Shown here one piece after another: positions 8,569 through 17,651 of a DNA stretch of 64,000 bases (positions are counted from its first letter, which is position 1; each line of letters starts with the position of its first letter). A program made the position numbers and the translations under genes. The DNA comes from SHVO01 sp041905795. Lineage in GTDB: Bacteria > Pseudomonadota > Alphaproteobacteria > Rhodospirillales > Rhodospirillaceae. The stretch covers positions 124,001 to 188,000 of the forward strand of contig JAYRKL010000002.1 of NCBI GenBank assembly GCA_041905795.1, in the 5' to 3' direction. The notes beneath the pieces were generated by a model. It did not search any database. It was not told the DNA's origin and worked only from the letters and a program-made list of their open reading frames with translations.

Positions 8569-9326
8569 GCGAAAAGGCCATGAGCGAAAATGAAGCCGAG
8601 GCACGCCGCGACCTCGCCGCCTGCTACCGCATCTTCGACCATCTCGGCTGGACCGAGCTGATCTACAACCACATCACGGTCAAGGTTCCCGACGATACGG
8701 GAGGACCGGACCAGCATTTCCTCATCAACCCCTTCGGCTTGATGTACCGCGAAGTCACCGCCTCCAACCTGGTGAAGATTGATCTGCAAGGACAGATCAT
8801 CGGTGACGCGCGCTACCCTGTGAATCCCGCCGGCTTCGTCACCCATTCGGCGATCCACGAAGCCCTGCCGCAGGCCAAATGCGTGATGCATGTGCACACC
8901 ACCGCCGGCATGGCGGTGGCCTGCAAGGAAGGCGGCCTCGCCATGACCAATTTCTACGCCGCCATGCTTTATGACCAGATCGGCTACCACACCTTCGAGG
9001 GCATCACCGTGAACCCCGGCGAGAAGGCGCGCATGGTGGCGAGCCTGGGGCCGCACCGCTATCTGATCCTGCGCAACCACGGCCTCCTGACCTGGGGCGA
9101 GAGCATCCCCGAGGCCTTCGCCCGCATGTGGACCTTGAACCGGGCCTGCGAGATCCAGCTGGCGTCCGGCAGTATCGCCGGCGCCGACATCCCGATCCCG
9201 CGCGAGGTCTGCGAGCAGGCCAGCCGCCAGGCCCTCCAGTTCCAGCCCAAATACGGCGCGGGCGCCGATGTGTTCGAGGCCCTGAGGCGCATCGTCGCGG
9301 CCAAGGACCCGGGCTACAGCTCCTAG
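8565..9326 (+). CDS. Class II aldolase/adducin family protein
   Basis: The 253-residue protein belongs to the FucA/AraD fold. Zinc-ligand histidines are seen in HVHTTAGMAV (about residues 105-114) and in LRNHGLLTWG (about 167-176), and ITVKVP..F.INPFGLMYREV is the usual N-terminal phosphate/substrate loop region. Such proteins cleave or decarboxylate a hydroxy-carboxylate. Here it closes the aminotransferase-monooxygenase-DUF2783 run, so it may split the hydroxylated product. The start is curious: ATGAGCGAAAA occurs twice (8565 and 8580), giving MSEKAMSEN. ATG 8565 has GGGGGA 7-12 bases upstream and is preferred. Confidence 0.88.
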   Translation: MSEKAMSENEAEARRDLAACYRIFDHLGWTELIYNHITVKVPDDTGGPDQHFLINPFGLMYREVTASNLVKIDLQGQIIGDARYPVNPAGFVTHSAIHEALPQAKCVMHVHTTAGMAVACKEGGLAMTNFYAAMLYDQIGYHTFEGITVNPGEKARMVASLGPHRYLILRNHGLLTWGESIPEAFARMWTLNRACEIQLASGSIAGADIPIPREVCEQASRQALQFQPKYGAGADVFEALRRIVAAKDPGYSS

Positions 9327-9514
9327 CCCAATTATGCTGCGTCGCAACGCAAATGCTGCTTTGCAAAAAGGTGGCAAATCCGCAACCCGACGCAATATTC
9401 CGTTCATTTGAGTGATTAAAAACTTGAGTTACAAACCCTCGAAGGACATGAGGTTCTCCAATCGCGCGGCGCCTTCAGCGCCGCCGCACTTATATGTATG
9501 GGAGAGTCCTCGCG

Positions 9515-12415
9515 ATGACCGTCGCCACCACTCTGAAGCAGTCCGTTCTCACCACCCTCAGCGCCACACCGCTGCTGGCGGCGATCCTCGGCGGGTCCGC
9601 CGCTCCCTCCGTCGCTTATGCGGCCGACGCGGCCCAGGCCGCCCAGGCGCCGTCGGTGGAAGAAATCGTCGTCACCGGTTCGCGCGTGGTGCGCGACGGC
9701 TACGAAGCCCCGACCCCGGTGTCGGTCGTCGGCATCGAGGCGCTGCAGACCGCCGCCACGTCGAACCTCGCTGATTCCATCAACCAGCTGCCGACCCTGC
9801 AGGGCAGCTCCACGCCGTCGACCACGGCGACCACCACCACCACCGGCCAGTCGGCCATCAACGGCCTCAACCTGCGCGGCCTCGGCACCACCCGCACCCT
9901 GGTGCTGCTCAACGGCCAGCGCACCGTCGGTTCGATCCTGACGGGCGTCGTCGACGTGTCGGAACTGCCGCAGTCGCTGATCGAGCGCGTCGACGTCGTC
10001 ACCGGCGGCGCATCCGCCGCCTATGGCTCGGACGCGCTCACCGGCGTCGTCAACTTCGTGCTCAACACCAAGTTCACCGGCTTCAAGGGTGAAGCCTCGG
10101 GCGGCGTCACCACCTACGGCGACAACCGCAACTGGAAGCTCAACGCCACCTACGGCACCGGCTTCGCCAACGAGCGCGGCCACTTCCTGCTGACCGGTGA
10201 AATGGCCGCCGACGACGGCATCCTCAACGTCGACCGTTCGTGGAACAAGCAGGGGTACAGCTTCATCAACAACCCCACCTACACCGCCACCAACGGCCAG
10301 CCGCGCCTGCTCAGCACCAACCATGTGGCGCTCGGTCCCGTCGCCAGCTGGGGCGGTACCATCGCCGCCGGCCCCTTGCGCGGCACGTCGTTCGGCCCGG
10401 GCGGCGCCATCTATAACCTCGCCCTCGGCGACATCGTCCAGGATCCCCTGATGCGCGGTGGCAGCTGGGACTCCCAGCAGGTCGTGTCGGTGCGCGGCGC
10501 GGCCTTGTTCCCGCGCCAGAACCGCCAGGACGTCTTCACCCGCGCCAGCTTCGACATCAACGACGACACCCAGATCTACGGCCAGGCCGCCTGGGCGCAT
10601 CTGCACTCGTACTCGTCGGGCGCGCCGAACTTCTTCGCCGGCAACCTGACCCTCAAGACCGACAACGCCTTCCTGCCGGACTCCTTGCGTCCCGCCCTGA
10701 TCGCCGCCGGCGGCACGGCGCAGACCTTCACCTTCGGCACCATGAACATGGACCTCGACAACTTCCGCGCGGTCTATGACCGCCGCGTGCTGCGCTTCCT
10801 GATCGGCGCCGAAGGCAAGTTCGACGCCCTGGACACCGCCTGGAAGTGGGACGGCTACCTCTCGATCGGCCAGACCTTCGGCTCGCTGATCTCGCTGCAC
10901 GCCATCGACCAGCCGCGTTACCGCCTGGCCATCGACGCGGTGCGCGCCGCCAACGGCGCGATCGTCTGCCGCTCGACCCTCACCGACCCGACCAACGGCT
11001 GCGTGCCCTACAATCCGTTCGGCATCGGCGTGAACTCGGCCGCCGCGGTCAACTACCTGCAGGGCCGCAACGGCTGGAACAACCAGCGCCTCAACCAGAA
11101 GGTCGCCGCCATCAACCTGCACGGCGATCCGTTCGAAACCTGGGCCGGCCCGGTCTCGCTCGCCGTTGGTTACGAGCACCGCGAAGAAAAGATGCGCCAG
11201 ACCTCGGATCCGGAAGAACAAGCCAATCCGACGATCTGGTTCCAGGGCGCGGGCCAGCCGTACACCGGCCACGTCAACGTCAACGACCTCTACGCCGAAA
11301 CCGTCATCCCGCTGGCCAAGGACACGGTGTGGGCCAAGTCGCTCGACCTCAACGGCGCGGTGCGCGCCACCAACTACAGCACCTATGGCTGGGTCGGCAC
11401 CTGGAAGGTCGGCGCCACTTACAACCCGATCGACGACATCCGCTTCCGCCTGACGCGGTCACGCAACATCCGTTCGCCGACCCTGGTCGACCTGTTCCAG
11501 GCCGGCACCAGCATGAACAACTCGCTGGCCGACCCGTTCAACAACAACCTGACGGTCAACTACACCTCGCGCACCTCGGGCAACCCGAGCCTGCTCGCGG
11601 AAAAGTCGGATGACACCGGCCTCGGCGTGGTGCTGCAGCCCCAGTTCTTCCCGGGCTTCAGCGTGTCGCTCGACTACTACCACATCGACATCAGCGACGC
11701 GGTGAACACGCCGTCGCAGTCGGACCTGGTCAACCTGTGCTTCCAGGGCAACCAGTCCGCGTGTTCGTCCATCACCCGCACCGGCACGGGCGCCTCGACC
11801 TTCCTGTTCATCCAGGTGCAGCCGAAGAACTTCGCCACGGAAAAGGCGCGCGGCCTCGACATCGAAGCCAGCTATGCCGTGCCGCTGGCGTCGATCAACG
11901 ACTCCTGGGACGGCCGTCTCGGCGTGCGCATGCTCGCCACGCACTACATCTCCTATGTGATCAACAGCGGCCTGCCTGGGCTGCCGGCGATCGAATATGC
12001 CGGCGTCGTCGCCGGCAGCGGCGTGCCGAGCTGGCGCACGCAGACCAACCTCAGCTACGCCCTCGATCCGATCAACCTCGGCCTGTCCTTGCGCACCATC
12101 TCGGGCGGCAAGAACGTCGCCACGCAGATCGAGTGCACCTCGGGCTGCCCGGCCTCGACCGCGACCAACGCCACCGTCGACAACAACCGGGTCAACAGCG
12201 CGTTCTATGTCGACCTGAACCTGGGCTACAAGCTGCGCACCGGGGAGGCCGGCGAGAGCGAGTTCTTCTTCAACGTCCGCAACCTCGCCAACCGCGATCC
12301 GGAAATCGTGCCGCGCGGTCCGGGCGGCACCAGCTACGCCCTGCTGCCGACCAACGTCGGTCTCTACGATACCCAGGGCCGGGTGTTCCGCGCCGGCGTG
12401 CGCTTCAAGATGTAA
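9515..12415 (+). CDS. TonB-dependent receptor, tandem copy 1
   Basis: This is a 966-residue outer-membrane receptor. ATG 9515 has GGAGAG 8 bases upstream, which is better than the in-frame ATG at 9494. The signal peptide ends near AAPSVAYA-AD; then comes APSVEEIVVTGSRV (TonB-box/plug start), plug motifs NLRGLGTTRTLVLLNGQR and GGASAAYGSDALTGVVNF, and a long beta-barrel with RSRNIRSPTLVDLF, ending in GRVFRAGVRFKM. Cys pairs (CRSTLTDPTNGC, CFQGNQSAC, CTSGC) suggest disulfide-closed extracellular loops. The ligand is unknown; the upstream aromatic-type catabolic genes are the best hint. The 188-bp leader holds an inverted repeat, GCAAA-TGCTGC-TTTGC (9349-9364), and several GCAA units. Confidence 0.95.
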   Translation: MTVATTLKQSVLTTLSATPLLAAILGGSAAPSVAYAADAAQAAQAPSVEEIVVTGSRVVRDGYEAPTPVSVVGIEALQTAATSNLADSINQLPTLQGSSTPSTTATTTTTGQSAINGLNLRGLGTTRTLVLLNGQRTVGSILTGVVDVSELPQSLIERVDVVTGGASAAYGSDALTGVVNFVLNTKFTGFKGEASGGVTTYGDNRNWKLNATYGTGFANERGHFLLTGEMAADDGILNVDRSWNKQGYSFINNPTYTATNGQPRLLSTNHVALGPVASWGGTIAAGPLRGTSFGPGGAIYNLALGDIVQDPLMRGGSWDSQQVVSVRGAALFPRQNRQDVFTRASFDINDDTQIYGQAAWAHLHSYSSGAPNFFAGNLTLKTDNAFLPDSLRPALIAAGGTAQTFTFGTMNMDLDNFRAVYDRRVLRFLIGAEGKFDALDTAWKWDGYLSIGQTFGSLISLHAIDQPRYRLAIDAVRAANGAIVCRSTLTDPTNGCVPYNPFGIGVNSAAAVNYLQGRNGWNNQRLNQKVAAINLHGDPFETWAGPVSLAVGYEHREEKMRQTSDPEEQANPTIWFQGAGQPYTGHVNVNDLYAETVIPLAKDTVWAKSLDLNGAVRATNYSTYGWVGTWKVGATYNPIDDIRFRLTRSRNIRSPTLVDLFQAGTSMNNSLADPFNNNLTVNYTSRTSGNPSLLAEKSDDTGLGVVLQPQFFPGFSVSLDYYHIDISDAVNTPSQSDLVNLCFQGNQSACSSITRTGTGASTFLFIQVQPKNFATEKARGLDIEASYAVPLASINDSWDGRLGVRMLATHYISYVINSGLPGLPAIEYAGVVAGSGVPSWRTQTNLSYALDPINLGLSLRTISGGKNVATQIECTSGCPASTATNATVDNNRVNSAFYVDLNLGYKLRTGEAGESEFFFNVRNLANRDPEIVPRGPGGTSYALLPTNVGLYDTQGRVFRAGVRFKM

Positions 12416-12438
12416 GCCGGAAGGCTGACAGCGGCAGG

Positions 12439-12469
12439 GGCCCGATCCGGTTGCCGGATCGGGCCTTTT
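12439..12469 (+). terminator. Rho-independent terminator of TonB receptor copy 1
   Basis: The perfect 12-bp stem GGCCCGATCCGG / CCGGATCGGGCC has a TTG loop and is followed by TTTT. It starts 24 bp after the receptor stop. It implies the two receptors are separate transcription units despite being neighbours. Confidence 0.9.
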
Positions 12470-12794
12470 CCTTGCGAGTATTTGGCTTTGCAGCGTGAAT
12501 TGTGCACCGCACAACACCTGCGTCAAATGCGCAACGACCGGAATTAAACGTCCGACCGGTCAGCATATAAGATTGATACCGTTGCCGCCGCGCCATAGCA
12601 TGCATTGACCGTGATCGGATTTCCGTGAACAAACCGGTTACGGGGGCCGCAGTGGCGCAGGGAGCGCCGGTGCGCCCGGGGGAGGGTCCGGCGTCCATAA
12701 GGACAGCCGGCGCCAGCCGCCATCCGATATTCAAACCGTCCGCGCCGTGCCACACACAAGCCGCGCACGCGTGGTCACCAAGGGGGAGTCCCAT
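12470..12794 (+). promoter_or_regulatory. Leader of TonB receptor copy 2: inverted repeat and candidate promoter
   Basis: This 325-bp gap contains no gene. It holds a perfect inverted repeat, TTGTGC-ACC-GCACAA (12500-12514). It also holds a candidate sigma-70 promoter, TTAAAC (12544-12549), 16 bp, TATAAG (12566-12571), whose spacer contains the palindrome GACCGGTC. A G/C-rich stretch of about 200 bases, with possible mRNA structure, precedes the AGGGGGAG ribosome-binding site at 12781-12788. No riboswitch class was recognised. Confidence 0.4.
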
Positions 12795-15719
12795 ATGAAT
12801 TTTGCTGCCGCCACCTCTCGTATGCTGAAGCAGGGCGTTCTCGGCACGCTCAGCGCCACGCCCGTGCTCGCCGCGATCCTCGTCGCCGGATCCGGCGCGA
12901 TCCTGACCGCGCCCGGCGCCTACGCCGCCGATGCCGCCCAGACCGCGCAGGCGCCCTCGGTGGAAGAAATCGTCGTCACCGGTTCGCGCGTGGTGCGCGA
13001 CGGCTACGAAGCCCCGACCCCGGTCTCGGTGGTGGGCGTCGAAGCCCTCCAGAACACCGCCACCTCCAACCTCGCCGACACCATCAACCAGCTGCCGGTC
13101 CTCCAGGGCAGCACCACCCCGGCGACCACCGCCACCCTCACCACCTCGGGCCTCGGCGCCATCAACGGCCTCAACCTGCGCGGCCTCGGCACCTCGCGCA
13201 CCCTGGTGCTGCTCAACGGCCAGCGCACGGTCGGTTCGATCCTGACGGGTGTCGTCGACGTGTCGGAACTGCCGCAGCACCTGATCGAGCGTGTTGAAAC
13301 GGTGACCGGCGGCGCCAGCGCCGCGTATGGTTCCGACGCGCTCACCGGCGTCGTCAACTTCGTGCTCAACACCACCTTCGTCGGCTTCAAGGGCGAAGCC
13401 TCGGGCGGCGTGACCACCTATGGCGACGACCGCAACTGGAAGGTCAACGCGGCCTACGGCACGGCCTTCGGCGCCGGCCGCGGCCACTTCATCATGAGCG
13501 CCGAAGCCGCCGCCGACGACGGCAAGCTCATCAACGACCGTCCCTGGAACTGGCAGGGCTACAGCTACATCAACAATCCCGCCTACACCGCGACCAACGG
13601 CCAGCCGCGTGTGATCTTCACCAAGAACGTCGGGCTCTCGCCCACCGCCAGCTGGGGCGGCACCATTTCCGTCGGCCCGCTGCGCGGCACGTCCTTCGGT
13701 CCCGGCGGCACCGTCTACAACCTGGCGCTCGGCGACATCGTCCAGGATCCCTTGATGCGCGGCGGCAGCTGGCAGTCCCAGCAGGTCGGCCCGGTGCGCG
13801 GCGCGGCGCTGCTGCCCGTGCAGAACCGCCAGGACATCTTCACGCGCGCCCAGTACGACATCACCGACGACATCCAGGTCTACGGCCAGGCCGGCTGGGC
13901 CCACCTGCATTCCTATTCGTCGGGCGCGCCGAACTTCTTCCCCGGCAACCTGGTGATGAAGACCGACAACGCCTTCCTGCCGGAAGCCCTGCGTCCCGCC
14001 CTGGTCGCCGCCGGCGGCGCGGCGCAGACCTTCACCATGGGCACGATGAACTGGGACCTCGACAACTTCCGCGCCCTCTATGACCGCCGCGTGCTGCGGT
14101 TCCTGATCGGCGCCGAAGGCAAGTTCGACGCCATGGACACGAACTGGAAGTGGGACGCCTACCTCAGCAGCGGCACCATGTTCGGCTCGCTGACCTCGCT
14201 GCACGCCATCGACCAGCCGCGCTACCGCCAGGCGGTGGACGCGGTGCGTGCGCCGAACGGCTCGATCGTCTGCCGCTCGACCCTCACCAATCCCACCGAC
14301 GGTTGCGTGCCGCTCAACGTGTTCGGCATCGGTGTCGCCAGCGCCGCCGCCATCAACTACGTCCAGGGCCGCAACGGCTGGGCCGTCCAGCGGCTCACCC
14401 AGAACGTGGGTGCCGTCAACCTGCACGGCGATCCGTTCTCCACCTGGGCCGGTCCGGTCTCGCTGGCGTTCGGCTATGAGCATCGCGAAGAAAAGATGCG
14501 CATGAAGACCGACCCGGAAGAACAGGCCAATCCGGGGATCTGGTTCCAGGGCGCCGGCCAGCCTTACACCGGTCACGTCAACGTCAACGACTTCTACGCC
14601 GAAGCCGTGGTGCCGCTGGCGAAAGAGACGGTGTGGGCCAAGGCGCTGGACCTCAACGCTTCGGTTCGCGAAACCCACTACAGCACCTATGGCTACGTCA
14701 CCACCTGGAAGCTGGGCGCGACCTACAGCCCGATCGACGATATCCGCTTCCGTGCCACGCGCTCGCGCAACATCCGTTCGCCCACGCTGGTCGACCTGTA
14801 CGCGGCCGGTACCAGCCAGAACAACGCGCTGGTCGATCCGTTCAACGGCGGCATCACCGTCAACTACACCTCGCGCGCCTCGGGCAACCCGAACCTGAAG
14901 GCCGAACGGTCCGACGACACCGGTCTCGGCGTGGTGCTGCAGCCCCAGTTCTTCCCGGGCTTCAGCGCGTCGTTCGACTATTACCACATCAACCTCTCCG
15001 ATGCGGTGAACACGCCGTCCGTCGACCAGCTGGTGAACCTGTGCTTCCAGGGCAACCAGACGGCCTGCAGCGCCATCACCCGCACCGGCACCGGCGCCTC
15101 GACCTTCCTGCTGATCAAGGTCGTCCCGCAGAACTTCGCCACCGAAAAGGCCCGCGGCTTCGACATCGAGGCCAGCTACACGGTGCCGTTGTCCTCGATC
15201 AACAGTGATTGGGACGGACGTCTGGGCGCGCGGATCCTGGCCACGCACTACACGTCGTACATCATCGATCCGGGCCTGCCGGGCCTGCCGGTGGTGCAAT
15301 ACGCCGGCTTCGTCACCGGCAACGGCGTGCCGAGCTGGCGCATGCAGGCCAACCTGACCTACGCCCTCGACCCGATCAACGTGGGCCTGACGTTCCGCAC
15401 GGTTTCGGCCAGCGGCAACATCGCCACGCAGATCGAGTGCAGCTCGAACTGCCCGACCTCGACCGCCAACAACGTCACCGTGGACAACAACCATGTCCCC
15501 GCGGCGTTCTACGCGGATCTCAACTTCGGTTATAAGATCCCGACCGGCGATAAGGGCCAGACCGAGGTGTTCCTGAATATCCGCAACATCGCCAATTCCG
15601 ATCCGGTGATCGTGCCGCGCGGCCCGGGCGGCACCAGCTACGACTTCCCGCCCACCAGCGTCGGCATCTACGACGTGCTCGGCCGCGTGTTCCGCGCGGG
15701 CGTGCGCTTCAAGATGTAA
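12795..15719 (+). CDS. TonB-dependent receptor, tandem copy 2
   Basis: This 974-residue paralogue of the preceding receptor has the same layout: signal peptide, SVEEIVVTGSRV plug start, NLRGLGTSRTLVLLNGQR, GGASAAYGSDALTG, barrel segment RSRNIRSPTLVDLY and the terminal GRVFRAGVRFKM. ATG 12795 follows AGGGGGAG by 6 bases and is preferred over an upstream in-frame start. DNA at 12957-13024 is identical over 68 bases to 9653-9720, including third codon positions, and conservation is high elsewhere, so the pair comes from a fairly recent duplication or has been homogenised by gene conversion. Differences cluster in putative loops, which may alter ligand range. Confidence 0.95.
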   Translation: MNFAAATSRMLKQGVLGTLSATPVLAAILVAGSGAILTAPGAYAADAAQTAQAPSVEEIVVTGSRVVRDGYEAPTPVSVVGVEALQNTATSNLADTINQLPVLQGSTTPATTATLTTSGLGAINGLNLRGLGTSRTLVLLNGQRTVGSILTGVVDVSELPQHLIERVETVTGGASAAYGSDALTGVVNFVLNTTFVGFKGEASGGVTTYGDDRNWKVNAAYGTAFGAGRGHFIMSAEAAADDGKLINDRPWNWQGYSYINNPAYTATNGQPRVIFTKNVGLSPTASWGGTISVGPLRGTSFGPGGTVYNLALGDIVQDPLMRGGSWQSQQVGPVRGAALLPVQNRQDIFTRAQYDITDDIQVYGQAGWAHLHSYSSGAPNFFPGNLVMKTDNAFLPEALRPALVAAGGAAQTFTMGTMNWDLDNFRALYDRRVLRFLIGAEGKFDAMDTNWKWDAYLSSGTMFGSLTSLHAIDQPRYRQAVDAVRAPNGSIVCRSTLTNPTDGCVPLNVFGIGVASAAAINYVQGRNGWAVQRLTQNVGAVNLHGDPFSTWAGPVSLAFGYEHREEKMRMKTDPEEQANPGIWFQGAGQPYTGHVNVNDFYAEAVVPLAKETVWAKALDLNASVRETHYSTYGYVTTWKLGATYSPIDDIRFRATRSRNIRSPTLVDLYAAGTSQNNALVDPFNGGITVNYTSRASGNPNLKAERSDDTGLGVVLQPQFFPGFSASFDYYHINLSDAVNTPSVDQLVNLCFQGNQTACSAITRTGTGASTFLLIKVVPQNFATEKARGFDIEASYTVPLSSINSDWDGRLGARILATHYTSYIIDPGLPGLPVVQYAGFVTGNGVPSWRMQANLTYALDPINVGLTFRTVSASGNIATQIECSSNCPTSTANNVTVDNNHVPAAFYADLNFGYKIPTGDKGQTEVFLNIRNIANSDPVIVPRGPGGTSYDFPPTSVGIYDVLGRVFRAGVRFKM

Positions 15720-15746
15720 GTCGGAAGCGAGAAGCTTTGAGATCGA

Positions 15747-15775
15747 CCCGCGCCGGGCAACCGGCGCGGGTTTTT
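15747..15775 (+). terminator. Rho-independent terminator of TonB receptor copy 2
   Basis: A 10-bp perfect stem, CCCGCGCCGG / CCGGCGCGGG, with GCAA tetraloop and TTTTT tail. It sits between convergent genes; the T-run exists only for the plus strand. Confidence 0.92.
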
Positions 15776-17504
15776 ATTTGAGCGGCTTTTGCACCGTAAA
15801 CGTGTACATGCGGATGAACAGGCTGGGGTTCTCCTGCTCGAACCGATGCCAGTTGGCGAGGTTCAGGCCGTGCGGATCGTCCGGGAACCGCTGCCGGTAA
15901 GCGCCGAGGAACGCGGGCGAGGGGAAGGAGAAGCCCCGGAACACCAGCCCGAGGCCGGCGATCATCCGTTCCAGGCCGGGGATGGTGAACGTGGCTTCCT
16001 GGGGATGGAAGACCAGGTCGCGGCAGGCCGAGGTCGAGAAGAAGTCGTACATGGAACCGATGCCGATCTCTTCCATCGTGGACCGGTCGGGATGCCCCGG
16101 TGTGCGCAGGATCGTGAGCACGTCGTGGCGGAAGTGCGCGATGCCGTCGCGGGTGGCGGCGTAGCCGCGGGCCTTGGCGAAGGCGCGCAGTGTGTCGATG
16201 CCGCGGCGCGCCACGGCGCTGTAGAGCGCCACATGCATCACGCCGCCCGGCCGGAGTTTGCCGGCGAGGACGCGCCAGCCCTGCGCGGGATCGGCCATAT
16301 GGTGCAGCACGCCGGCGGCCTCGATGATGTCGAAGGTTCCGGGCAGGAGGCCGAGATCGAGGATGTCGGCCTGGAGCAGCCGGATGTTGGCGAGGCCGAG
16401 CGCATCGAGATGCCGCCGGGCGTAGGCGAGGCTCGCGCGCGACAGGTCGACGGCGACGATGCGCCAGTCGCGGTAGCCGGCGACGGTCAGGAGCAGGTTG
16501 GCGCCGGTGCCGCAGCCGGCCACCAGGATCTCCGGGGCGGCGACGGTATCGAGATGGCGGAAGTCGGCGCCGGGGTAACGTTGCCGGTAGACCTCGCGGG
16601 CCTCGCGCGCCTGCGTGCGGTAGGGCATCGCCCAGCGCGGATAGGGATTCTCCTCGTAGAGGGCCTGGACCATGCGCGAGGTCGGATCGGCGATCGGCTT
16701 CAGGCTGTCCATCGCCGCCGCCAGCGCGCGCTCGGCGGCCGGTTCGCGGACCTGCTGGGTGACGAGAGGTCCTTCGGGCAGGCGGTCCACCCAGGGATAA
16801 GACGCCAGCGGGGCGTAGCTCCCCAGCACCGCCACCGCGAAAGGGGATGCCGGCACATCGGCCGCCGTCGCCAGCGCCGCCACGTCGCGGGCTTCGGCCT
16901 CGTCGCAATAAAACGCATATTCATTGAGGAAGCATTGGGCGGCCAGGGCCTCAGCCAGCGCCGGCGGCGGGCCGTCTCCGCGCAAGGCGTCGCTCAGGAA
17001 ACGGCGCCGCACGATCGTCAGGATGAACTCCAGGTCCGGCCCGGTGAGCACGGTGGCGCGCATGAGCGTCAGGAGCAGGGGATGTGCCAGCGCCGCCAGC
17101 AGTCCATTGTCCAGGAGGCGCGCGATGCCGGCGGCGTCGCCGCGTTCGGCCAGGGCGCAGGCCTGCGCGAACGCCGGATCGGTCTGCAACACCAGCAGCG
17201 CCGGACGCATGGCGGTGTGGGGAAGGACGTAGCCGGTGGCCAGGGCCCGGGCCAGGGCGTCCGCCACATCCCAGCCGTCCGGGATGTCGCGCAGGCGCTG
17301 GAGGGAGTCCACGAACACCGCCGCCACCGCCGGGCGCAGGTCGCCGCCCATGATCGCATCCCGCAAGGCCATGATGCCGGTGGTGAAGGTGCCGGCCACC
17401 GCCGCGCCCTTGGCCGGCACCTGGGTCAGCATCGCCAGGCCGATGTCGCCCAGCGCCGCCGGAGACGGTTTTGAGCCAAAGCCGGAGGGGGGAAGGGGCG
17501 TCAT
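15774..17504 (-). CDS. Class I SAM-dependent methyltransferase with large N-terminal helical domain
   Basis: The protein has about 576 residues. The C-terminal half carries SAM motif I, EILVAGCGTGANLL, then IVAVDLSRASLAYARR (motif II, acidic residue for ribose), DIIEAAGVLHHMADP (motif IV) and LRPGGVMHVALYS (motif V). The first about 250 residues are helical and unassigned; similar N-terminal regions occur in TPR-methyltransferase proteins of alphaproteobacteria. ATG 17504 was preferred to an upstream TTG (17555). The gene is convergent with TonB receptor copy 2, sharing the terminator region, and is divergent from the TetR gene. The substrate is unknown; the family includes small-molecule and lipid methylators. 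Confidence 0.82.
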   Translation of the reverse strand: MTPLPPSGFGSKPSPAALGDIGLAMLTQVPAKGAAVAGTFTTGIMALRDAIMGGDLRPAVAAVFVDSLQRLRDIPDGWDVADALARALATGYVLPHTAMRPALLVLQTDPAFAQACALAERGDAAGIARLLDNGLLAALAHPLLLTLMRATVLTGPDLEFILTIVRRRFLSDALRGDGPPPALAEALAAQCFLNEYAFYCDEAEARDVAALATAADVPASPFAVAVLGSYAPLASYPWVDRLPEGPLVTQQVREPAAERALAAAMDSLKPIADPTSRMVQALYEENPYPRWAMPYRTQAREAREVYRQRYPGADFRHLDTVAAPEILVAGCGTGANLLLTVAGYRDWRIVAVDLSRASLAYARRHLDALGLANIRLLQADILDLGLLPGTFDIIEAAGVLHHMADPAQGWRVLAGKLRPGGVMHVALYSAVARRGIDTLRAFAKARGYAATRDGIAHFRHDVLTILRTPGHPDRSTMEEIGIGSMYDFFSTSACRDLVFHPQEATFTIPGLERMIAGLGLVFRGFSFPSPAFLGAYRQRFPDDPHGLNLANWHRFEQENPSLFIRMYTFTVQKPLK

Positions 17505-17651
17505 GACGCTTCGGGCGTGGGGCGGTTTTCGGATGACAGGCGAAAAGGATGGCAATACAACATTAAGGCGAACGAAGCCGTTTTAATATTGAGATTGTAA
17601 GCGGTTAAAGGCCACAGTCGCCGGCCGCCACCCGATCGCAAGGCACGCACG

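Noticed and set aside
9327..9514. GCAA-rich leader before TonB receptor copy 1 as a riboswitch
   Set aside because: Only short inverted repeats are seen; no conserved riboswitch core such as the cobalamin B12 box was found.
12405..15494. Open frame of about 1030 codons on the minus strand opposite TonB receptor copy 2
   Set aside because: It is antisense to a clearly conserved receptor and has His/Arg/Gly/Val-rich, motif-free composition. Such frames arise from high GC in the third codon position.
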